NCBI RefSeq assembly: GCF_012939955.1
Contig: NZ_SPMY01000025.1
Coordinates: forward strand, 1 to 64,000
Length of the DNA: 64,000 nt
Source: Candidatus Accumulibacter phosphatis
GTDB lineage: Bacteria > Pseudomonadota > Gammaproteobacteria > Burkholderiales > Rhodocyclaceae
Reading direction: 5' to 3'
Below are positions 25,722 to 32,431 of this stretch, in pieces. The notes below the pieces were generated by a model. The model had not been told where the DNA came from. It made no database searches and was given only the letters and a program-made list of their open reading frames with translations. The number at the start of each line of letters is the position of its first letter. The stretch's first letter is position 1. The position numbers and the translations under genes are program-made.

Positions 25722-26840
25722 CTACAGGCGCCGCCCGAGCGCGGTCAGATAGGGCAGGGCGAGGAAAGGCCAGAGACTGGCGATCCAGCGGGTCAGGCCG
25801 TTGAAATTGAGGAAGTGACCTTGTCGCCAGGTGGCCAGTGCCGCTTCCGAGTACGGGTTGGGTGGCGTCAGATTGACCAGAGCCGCGCCGCCCATCAGGG
25901 CGACGCCGGCAAAGCCGATGCGCCAGGCCGCCGGCAGCATCAGCAGTAGTGAGAGCAGCACGCCGCCGATCAGCAGCCCGAGCCGCGCCCCCGGGGTCAA
26001 CCAGGCCAGGGCGTCATGCGGAGCGAGCAGTACCGCCGCGGCCAGCGTCCTGATCGCCAGCGCCAGCATGAAAAAGGCGAACAGCACCAGCTGTGGCGCG
26101 TTCCGGTCGGCGAGCAGGGTGCGCGCGAACAGACCGATGACGATCGTATTGCAGACGATGACTCCGGTTTCGAGCATGAAGAATGCCGGCGGGGCATACG
26201 GCACCGCCGGCGTTAGCCCCAGCACATGGCGCAGGTCACCAACGCCAAAGAGCAGTGTCTCCGGTGACAGCTGGGTTAGCAGCCACATGCCGATCAGCAC
26301 CAGGCCCAGTTCGGCGTGCGGAATTGGTGCCAGCAGCGCCTGCTGCAGCTGAGCGATGCCCCGAAAGATCGGCTTGCCCTTCCATACCGCGATCACCGCA
26401 CCGATCGCGCTTCCGGCGCTGTTGCACGCCAGGTCGAGATTCGAGGGCACACGCGCCGGTAGCCAGTTCTGCAGCCACTCCAGGGTGAGGCTGAGCAGGG
26501 CGCCGGTGCACAGCGCGGCGAGCGCCGCTGGCCAGCGGCCGGGCAGCCGGCGCAGGGCCAGCGCCAGCAGGAAGCCGAGCGGCACATAGACGATGACATT
26601 GACCGCGAGGTCGAAACCCGTCCAGTAGCGCGGCCAGGCGGCGCCGAGAAAGGCCAGCGGCGAGAGGCCCAGGTCGCGCCAGTTGGCGAGCGGGTAGAGG
26701 CTGGCGTAGCTGATCAGCACCAGGTAGGCGAGGGCCAGGTAGAGGGGCAGGCGCGTCGGTCGCGGCAGCGCTTGCAGCGCCTGCGCAGGAGTCTCGTCGG
26801 TCGGGGAAATAGCTGGGGGCGGTGCTTGCTCCATGCGCAT
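25722..26840 (-). CDS. VanZ-like domain membrane protein
   Basis: A 372-residue polytopic protein with about nine hydrophobic spans. The VanZ signature region is near residues 70-170: NVIVYVPLGFLLAL, then LTLEWLQNWLPARVPSNLDLACN and SAGSAIGAV. VanZ in enterococci gives low-level teicoplanin resistance, but most VanZ-domain proteins have no known function. The C-terminal half (four to five spans) is not recognised. It is convergent with the DnaJ-like gene (16 bp apart). Start could be ATG 26840 or the second Met at 26834. Confidence 0.72.
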   Translation of the reverse strand: MRMEQAPPPAISPTDETPAQALQALPRPTRLPLYLALAYLVLISYASLYPLANWRDLGLSPLAFLGAAWPRYWTGFDLAVNVIVYVPLGFLLALALRRLPGRWPAALAALCTGALLSLTLEWLQNWLPARVPSNLDLACNSAGSAIGAVIAVWKGKPIFRGIAQLQQALLAPIPHAELGLVLIGMWLLTQLSPETLLFGVGDLRHVLGLTPAVPYAPPAFFMLETGVIVCNTIVIGLFARTLLADRNAPQLVLFAFFMLALAIRTLAAAVLLAPHDALAWLTPGARLGLLIGGVLLSLLLMLPAAWRIGFAGVALMGGAALVNLTPPNPYSEAALATWRQGHFLNFNGLTRWIASLWPFLALPYLTALGRRL

Positions 26841-27015
26841 GGTGCCGAGCGTTATGAAGCCGCCATTCTAGCGCCTGCGAGCGCCGTCGCGACTCCCGTT
26901 CCTGCCTATGGCGACATCGGGTGCCGCTAGTGGCCCGATTTGTGCGACACTCTGCCCTTTTTCACCCTCCTTGGCCGTCGCCACGGCCAATTGCGAGACC
27001 AGCGGGAGAGACGCC

Positions 27016-27195
27016 TTGGCAAAACCAAATTATCAGTTCGAGAAGCGCCAGAGAGAACTTGAGAAGAAGCGCAAGAAGGACGAGAAGCGCCAAGTCGCTC
27101 TCGCCAGCAAAGATGCAGGGGCCAACGACACGGACGCTGCAGAGCAGCCAGCGGCGGCGGAAAGCGATGCACCGGGGACGACAACCGGCAGTTGA
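27016..27195 (+). CDS. Small highly charged protein of unknown function
   Basis: A 59-residue protein starting at TTG 27016 with GGGAG eight bases upstream. It begins with AKPNYQFEKRQRELEKKRKK, a run of basic and acidic residues likely to be helical, and ends in an Ala/Glu/Asp-rich tail. Similar small proteins occur widely in Betaproteobacteria with no assigned role. Charge pattern suggests nucleic-acid or ribosome contact (inference only). The non-ATG start makes it easy to miss. Confidence 0.65.
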   Translation: MAKPNYQFEKRQRELEKKRKKDEKRQVALASKDAGANDTDAAEQPAAAESDAPGTTTGS

Positions 27196-27375
27196 GCAAA
27201 GCGGCGATCACGGCCTGCGTCCTGCCGTAGCTAGGCGTGGCCTGCGCACGGCCCGGGTCTGGTGCTGTGGCGCCGAGCCCGGGCCGTGTGCTTTCGTTGC
27301 GGCTGCCGCCGGCCTGGTTCTTGCCGGCAGATGGGCGGACGACAGAGACGACAGCGAAGACAGCGAATTGCGCAC

Positions 27376-28587
27376 ATGTTTTTGACGCTCATTCTCCTTT
27401 GCGTGCCTGCTTTTCTGGTCGCGGCGGCAGGGCTTCTGGCGGGCCTCGTCTTCTTGTCTCGTCTGTCCATGCCCAGGGTGCAGCGCAGCGGTACGGTGAC
27501 CCTGATCCTGCCTTTGACCGGTGAAGCCGACGGACTTGTCGCCCTGCTGCGCGCGCTCGCGGCGCAAACGCTGCCCGTACGGCGCCTGTTGATCTGCGTC
27601 GAGGGCGTGCATGACCCGGCCTATGCCCGGGCGACGGAACTGGCGAGCACGAGTAGCACGAAGAGCACGATCAGCCTGCCGATCGAGATTCTGATTGCCG
27701 GCGAGGCGACGCATTGCGCCCAGAAGTGCTGCAATCAGATTGCCGGTCTGGCGCGCATCGATGCGCGTGACGAGGTGGTCGTCCTGTTCGACGCGGACAT
27801 CGTGCCGCCGCCGTGGTGGCTGTCGGCGCTGGCGACTCCGATTCTTGACGGCAGTGCCGATATCGTTACCGGTTACCGCTGGCCGCTGCTCAGCGGGCAG
27901 GGCTGCGGTGCTCCGCTTGGCGCCATGCTTGCTGCACAGATCGCCGCGGCGATTGACCGGGGAATTGCCTTGTTGCCGCGCCTGGCTGCCTTTCCGGTCA
28001 CCTGGGGCGGGTCGCTGGCGCTGTCGCCGCGCGCCCTCGAAAAACTCGACGCGGCGCGTCTTCTCGGCGGCACCCTGTCGGACGACTGCAGCATTGGCGC
28101 GCAGGCCGCCGCCCTCGGCTTGCGCGTGCTCACCCGGCGCGCGCTGCTGGTGCCGACGCCGGCGAGCGACGGTCTGGCGGCGCTGTGGCGTTTCGGTCGC
28201 CGGCAGTATCAGATCATCCGCGTCTATCGGCCGCCGCTGTGGTGGCTCGCCTGCCTCGCGCTGAGCAGCCGGGTGATCGCCTGGGGAGTTCTGCTGGCCA
28301 ACTTCGGGGAGGTCTGGGCGCGCCTGGCGACGCTGGCGCTGCTCGTTATCGCGTTGGCGGCAGTGGGCGTCCAGGTGTTCGTCGGACGGCGTTTGGGAGT
28401 GGCGGATCCGCTGGCGGTGACGGTGCTGCAGGTCGTTGTCGCGCTGTGCAAACCGCTCGTCGATGTCTTTCACTGGAGCCTGATGCTGGCCGCCTGGGAC
28501 ACGCGCGTCATTCGTTGGGGTCATCTCGGTTATCGCGTCTTCGGGCCCGGACAGATTGCCATCGTGAGTCGTCGCCGATGGGGCTGA
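27376..28587 (+). CDS. Family 2/21 glycosyltransferase, membrane bound
   Basis: A 403-residue processive-type glycosyltransferase similar to ceramide glucosyltransferase/HpnI-like GT21 enzymes. It has an N-terminal membrane span, then the GT-A domain: LPLTGEADGLVALLRAL, the DxD in VVLFDADIVPPPWW, a conserved Asp in GGTLSDDCSIG, and the RRQYQIIRVYRP motif equivalent to QxxRW. Three or four hydrophobic segments follow. GT21 enzymes glycosylate lipid carriers such as ceramide or hopanoid-linked acceptors. The gene overlaps the start of the P450 gene by ten bases, so they are translationally coupled. Lipid glycosylation is an inference. Confidence 0.78.
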   Translation: MFLTLILLCVPAFLVAAAGLLAGLVFLSRLSMPRVQRSGTVTLILPLTGEADGLVALLRALAAQTLPVRRLLICVEGVHDPAYARATELASTSSTKSTISLPIEILIAGEATHCAQKCCNQIAGLARIDARDEVVVLFDADIVPPPWWLSALATPILDGSADIVTGYRWPLLSGQGCGAPLGAMLAAQIAAAIDRGIALLPRLAAFPVTWGGSLALSPRALEKLDAARLLGGTLSDDCSIGAQAAALGLRVLTRRALLVPTPASDGLAALWRFGRRQYQIIRVYRPPLWWLACLALSSRVIAWGVLLANFGEVWARLATLALLVIALAAVGVQVFVGRRLGVADPLAVTVLQVVVALCKPLVDVFHWSLMLAAWDTRVIRWGHLGYRVFGPGQIAIVSRRRWG

Positions 28588-30020
28588 TCCTGTCACTTGC
28601 CGGCCGTCTCGCCGGTCGCTCGGCGCTCATGACGCGCCTGGCGGGGCGTTTGGTGGCGCGCGAGTTGCGCCACCTCAAAGGCAAACCGGTCGAGCGCCAG
28701 TTACTGGTCTACGACCTGCCGGAAACGCAACTGGCCCTGGCCAACGATCTGCGCGTCGTCGACACCCTGCTCAGCGATCGGGCGGGAACCTTCCCCAAGG
28801 CGGCGGCGCTCGAGCGCCTGCTCCGGCCGCTGGTCGGCGGCGGTGTTTTCGGCCAGCCCGGGGGCGACGCCGTCAAGCAGGCGCGGCGCATTTTCCTGCG
28901 CGCGCTGGTGCGCATCCCCGAGCAGCGGGTAACTGGCGTGGCCCGCGAGCTGACGCGCGCCTATCTGGCCGACTGGCAACGGCAAGGCCAGCCCGTGGCG
29001 ATCCCCAGCGAACTGTCGCGGCTGACCATCGACATCGTCAGCGAGGCCAGCCTGGGCGGGCGTTTCAGCGCCGCGGAGGGGAAGCGTTTCGTCGAGCTGT
29101 TCTTTGCCTATCACCAGCGCGCCAATCCGGTACTGCTGCTGCTCGGCGGCCAGGCGCCGGCCACGCAGCAGGCATTGGTCGAACGTATGGGGCTGGCGGC
29201 GATCGGCGCCGAGATGCGCGCCTTGATCCGCCAGCGCTTCCTGGTGCCCTTGCTGGAAGACCGGCCGCTGGCCGAGCGTGCGCCGTTCGCCGCTGCCTTG
29301 CTCGAAGCCGCCGCCATGGGGCGGGGTGTGGAGGTCTCGCTGGCGCAGGATGAGGCGCGCCAAACGGCGATGCTCGACGAGATCGCGGTGATGCTCCTTG
29401 CCGGACACGAGACGACCGCCTCGGTGCTCAGCTGGCTGCTCTGGGAACTGGCCGACGCGCCGCAGGAGCAGGACACTGCCGCCCGCCTGATCGCCGCGGC
29501 AAGCCTCGGCGAGGGGCAAAATGGCGACGCTGACGCCAGCCAGCAGCAAGCCGCCGTTGACGGCGGAAAAGCCGCCGCCAGGCAGTTGGCGGCGCTGACT
29601 CAGGAGGCGCTGCGTTTGTATCCGCCGATTGCCTTCCTGTTGCGTGAAACGACCGCCGCGGTGAGCTTTCGTGAACGGCCCATCTGTGCCGGCGGCTTCG
29701 TTGTCGTTTCGCCATGGACTCTTCAACGCCACCGGGCGCTGTGGTCCGCGCCCGATCGTTTCGATCCCGGGCGCTGGCTGGCTGCCGAGCCGCCGCCGGC
29801 GATGGCGGAGCGCCTGGCGATGATTCCTTTCGGTTACGGTCCGCGCGTCTGTCCGGGCAAGCGTTTTGCCGAGGTCGAGATGCAAGCCATCCTCTCCGAG
29901 CTGCTCGGCAGCTGCCATATTGCACGCGGCCGCGGCCGGGCGCCCAATCCGCTCGGCACGCTGACTTCGCGGCCGGACTACGACTTTCGTCTGCAGGTCA
30001 CGCCGCGTGGCCCTGGCTGA
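28578..30020 (+). CDS. Cytochrome P450
   Basis: A 480-residue P450 monooxygenase. Diagnostic motifs are AGHETT in the I helix (oxygen activation), the K-helix ExxR in QEALRLYPP, and the heme-binding loop FGYGPRVCPGKRFAE with the axial Cys. No reductase or ferredoxin domain is fused, so it needs external electron donors. An acidic insertion with QQQ sits after the I helix (about residues 310-335). Start ATG 28578 overlaps the glycosyltransferase 3' end. Its stop overlaps the methyltransferase 5' end, making a tight three-gene unit. The resemblance to CYP families that act on fatty acids or terpenoids is general, and the substrate is unknown. Confidence 0.93.
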   Translation: MGLILSLAGRLAGRSALMTRLAGRLVARELRHLKGKPVERQLLVYDLPETQLALANDLRVVDTLLSDRAGTFPKAAALERLLRPLVGGGVFGQPGGDAVKQARRIFLRALVRIPEQRVTGVARELTRAYLADWQRQGQPVAIPSELSRLTIDIVSEASLGGRFSAAEGKRFVELFFAYHQRANPVLLLLGGQAPATQQALVERMGLAAIGAEMRALIRQRFLVPLLEDRPLAERAPFAAALLEAAAMGRGVEVSLAQDEARQTAMLDEIAVMLLAGHETTASVLSWLLWELADAPQEQDTAARLIAAASLGEGQNGDADASQQQAAVDGGKAAARQLAALTQEALRLYPPIAFLLRETTAAVSFRERPICAGGFVVVSPWTLQRHRALWSAPDRFDPGRWLAAEPPPAMAERLAMIPFGYGPRVCPGKRFAEVEMQAILSELLGSCHIARGRGRAPNPLGTLTSRPDYDFRLQVTPRGPG

Positions 30021-30969
30021 GCGCATGTCCGACTTGCTCCCTCCGTGCCCGATTACCGGCCGACCGGCGCGCCGCCGCGTGCATGGCGTGTCGACGCGGG
30101 CTCTGTTGGCGATGTGGCGCGCGGCCGGCGCTGGCGATCTGAGCCATTTGTTTCCCGAAGCACCGCAGGTGGTCCTCTACGAGTCGGATACCGGGCTGTA
30201 CTTTTTTGCGCCCGCGGTTGCCGGCGATGCCGGTTTCTACCAGCACTTCTACGCCACCCACGCCGCACATGCGACGCTCAGCGCACATTCCGAAGCGCGG
30301 CGCGAGTTCGTCAATGCCGCCCGCTGCATCACTGCCGGGTCGCAGGTGCTCGACGTCGGCTGCGGCAGTGGCGCTTTTCGCGACCACCTGCCGCTTGGCA
30401 CTTATCGCGGACTTGATCCGTATGCCGAAGCCGGGGTGGCAGGCGACGTCATCCGCCAGAGCCTGAACGAGCATGTCGACGAAGCGCGTGGGCGATACGA
30501 CGTGGTGACTGCCTTTCAGGTTATCGAACACGTCGCCGACCCGCTCGGTTTCACTCGCCAGCTGGTCGCCCTGCTGCGTCCAGGCGGCACGCTTATCATC
30601 TGCGCGCCGCTGCACCCCTCGCCTCTGACCGAGATTCCCAATTTCCTGATCAATGCTCCGCCGCACCACCTCACTTGGTGGACTGCCAGTGCCTGCCAGG
30701 CCCTCGCCGACGCGGTCGGCGTCGAAGTGCTTGAAATCGTCGCCGTCGCGGCATCGCCTCACGAGGCCATCGTTTACTGGATGCACCGCTTTTCCCTGCT
30801 GCACGCGCGCCCCGGACCGGGCGAGCGCTATTTCGCGCACCGCTGGAGCTGGCACCTGAACCTGGCGCTCAGTTACCTGTTGGCGCGCGTGGCAACGGCG
30901 GTGCTGCCGCCACCACGCGGCGGGCGGCCCTGCAACGTGATGCTGATCGCGCGCTCGCCGCAGCCTTAG
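30007..30969 (+). CDS. Class I SAM-dependent methyltransferase
   Basis: A 320-residue protein. After ~105 residues containing aromatic-rich LYFFAPAVAGDAGFYQ comes a Rossmann-like methyltransferase core. It shows motif I VLDVGCGSGAF, an acidic residue in YRGLDPYAE, the post-II/III region VVTAFQVIEHVADP, and LLRPGGTLIICAP. The organisation resembles UbiG/type 11 methyltransferases used in secondary metabolism and glycan or lipid methylation. Start may be GTG 30007 (overlapping the P450) or ATG 30025. With the glycosyltransferase and P450 it forms a modification cassette. The methyl acceptor is unknown. Confidence 0.85.
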   Translation: MALAERMSDLLPPCPITGRPARRRVHGVSTRALLAMWRAAGAGDLSHLFPEAPQVVLYESDTGLYFFAPAVAGDAGFYQHFYATHAAHATLSAHSEARREFVNAARCITAGSQVLDVGCGSGAFRDHLPLGTYRGLDPYAEAGVAGDVIRQSLNEHVDEARGRYDVVTAFQVIEHVADPLGFTRQLVALLRPGGTLIICAPLHPSPLTEIPNFLINAPPHHLTWWTASACQALADAVGVEVLEIVAVAASPHEAIVYWMHRFSLLHARPGPGERYFAHRWSWHLNLALSYLLARVATAVLPPPRGGRPCNVMLIARSPQP

Positions 30970-31027
30970 CCAGTCTGGTAAACTCTGCCGCCCGAGAGTG
31001 ATCGCCGCAACCATTGGAGAGCTTTGT

Positions 31028-31084
31028 ATGTGTGACGACCAGGCCGTGCTCATCAGTTGCCGCGCAAGCGTGCCTGCCCGCTGA
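31028..31084 (+). CDS. Possible 18-codon leader peptide upstream of bluB
   Basis: A short frame beginning ATG 31028, with TTGGAGAG about nine bases upstream, encodes MCDDQAVLISCRASVPAR and stops at TGA 31082-31084. The stop overlaps the bluB ATG (TGATG). Such an arrangement normally means translational coupling, so ribosomes finishing this peptide could reinitiate on bluB. No known leader family is recognised. It may instead mark an alternative bluB 5' region. Support is spacing and overlap only. Confidence 0.4.
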   Translation: MCDDQAVLISCRASVPAR

Positions 31085-31755
31085 TGAATGAGCATCGTTA
31101 CCCGGCGGCGGATGTGGCCGCCATCGAGCGGGTCATCCGCGAGCGTCGCGATATTCGGCAGTTCGCCGAGGGGGCGCTTCCCGAAGGTCTGCTCGGCCGC
31201 CTGATCGAGGCCGCTCATCGCGCGCCGTCGGTAGGTTACATGCAGCCCTGGCGTTTCGTGCGCATCGTCACTGCCCCGACCCGCGAAGCACTGTGGCGCA
31301 TCGTTGATGTTGAACGTCTGGTGACTGCCGCGAGTCTGCCGACGCGCGCTGCCGCGTTCTTGAAACTCAAGATCGACGGCATTCGCGAGGCCGCCGAAGT
31401 GCTGGTGGTGGCGCTGATGCCGGATCGGGAAGCGCATATTTTTGGCCGCCGCACGATGCCGGAAATGGATCTCGCGTCGACCGCCTGCGCCATCCAGAAT
31501 ATGTGGCTGCTGGCGCGGGCCGAAGGTGTCGGCCTGGGCTGGGTTTCGTTTTTCGACCCTGAAGCGGTTAGTGATTTGCTCGAGATGCCGGCTGGCAGCC
31601 GTCCGATCGCCATCCTCTGTCTTGGTCCGGTGGCCGAGTTTCCACCGCAACCGGTGCTTGAATCGAAAGGTTGGGGTAGCCGCTTGCCGCTTGATGAGGT
31701 GCTCTTCGAGGACCGTTGGCGAGCCGGCGCCGGTGGCACGCCGACGGCGTATTGA
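31084..31755 (+). CDS. bluB: 5,6-dimethylbenzimidazole synthase
   Basis: A 223-residue flavin-destructase that cleaves FMNH2 with O2 to make 5,6-dimethylbenzimidazole, the lower ligand of cobalamin. BluB-specific text separates it from ordinary nitroreductases: RRDIRQF, RAPSVGYMQPWRFVRI, LKIDGIREAAEVLVVAL, HIFGRRTMPEMDLAS and AIQNMWLLARAEGVGLGWVS. ATG 31084 is preferred because it overlaps the stop of a short upstream frame; a TTG nine codons earlier is possible. It is the only cobalamin-synthesis gene here, but a cobalamin riboswitch and btuBCD lie 11 kb away, consistent with active B12 economy. Confidence 0.93.
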   Translation: MNEHRYPAADVAAIERVIRERRDIRQFAEGALPEGLLGRLIEAAHRAPSVGYMQPWRFVRIVTAPTREALWRIVDVERLVTAASLPTRAAAFLKLKIDGIREAAEVLVVALMPDREAHIFGRRTMPEMDLASTACAIQNMWLLARAEGVGLGWVSFFDPEAVSDLLEMPAGSRPIAILCLGPVAEFPPQPVLESKGWGSRLPLDEVLFEDRWRAGAGGTPTAY

Positions 31756-31849
31756 TTGCCATCGCCATTGCCCAGGCTCGCTTGCCCGGCGAGTGCTTCC
31801 GGGTACGCCGGCCTGATCAACCGCTGCGGCTTGAACCTGGGCGTGCCCG

Positions 31850-32350
31850 GTGAGCGAGCCGAGCAGCCGTCGCAATTTTCTGCGTGGCCGATTTTCGCGC
31901 CGCCCGGCCGCGCTGCGGCCGCCGTGGGCGCTTGCCGAAGCCGCTTTTCTGGAGGCCTGCACGCGCTGCACTGACTGCCAGTCGGTCTGCCCAACGGGCA
32001 TCATCAGCAACAGCGATAGCGGCTATCCGGTGCTTGATTTCAGTCGTGGCGAGTGTTCGTTCTGTGCGGCTTGTGTAGATGCCTGCAGCAGCGGCGCCTT
32101 GCAGCGCGCAGCGGCACAGCCGCCGTGGTCGCTGCGCGCAGCGATTGGCGAGCACTGCCTGGCGGCCAAGCAGATCGAATGCCGGATCTGTGGCGACTAT
32201 TGCCTGGTCGGCGCCATTCGCTTCGTGCCGCGGGTCGGTGGCGTTTCGCTGCCGGTGGTGGACACTGCACGCTGTACCGGTTGTGCCGCCTGCTTCGCGC
32301 CGTGTCCAACCCAGGCCATTCGTATCAGGGAAATCGATGATAAAACGTGA
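31850..32350 (+). CDS. napF: Ferredoxin-type protein NapF
   Basis: A 166-residue cytoplasmic iron-sulfur protein. After a basic N-terminus (SRRNFLRGRFSRRP) there are cysteine clusters CTRCTDCQSVCP, CSFCAACVDAC and CTGCAACFAPCP, each suited to a [4Fe-4S] centre, plus an additional CRICGDYC that keeps the general NapF order. NapF helps mature NapA with its cofactor before Tat export. GTG 31850 is the start. Unusually it is not in the nap operon: it is on the opposite strand, separated from napB by the 2.8-kb acyl-ligase fusion gene. Confidence 0.88.
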   Translation: MSEPSSRRNFLRGRFSRRPAALRPPWALAEAAFLEACTRCTDCQSVCPTGIISNSDSGYPVLDFSRGECSFCAACVDACSSGALQRAAAQPPWSLRAAIGEHCLAAKQIECRICGDYCLVGAIRFVPRVGGVSLPVVDTARCTGCAACFAPCPTQAIRIREIDDKT

Positions 32351-32431
32351 GCACTGGCAGGGAAGTAAATCCTGCATCGCCGCTTCGCACTTGCTGTGCG
32401 CTGCAGTTGGCGCGGGCGGGGAGCCGAGACC

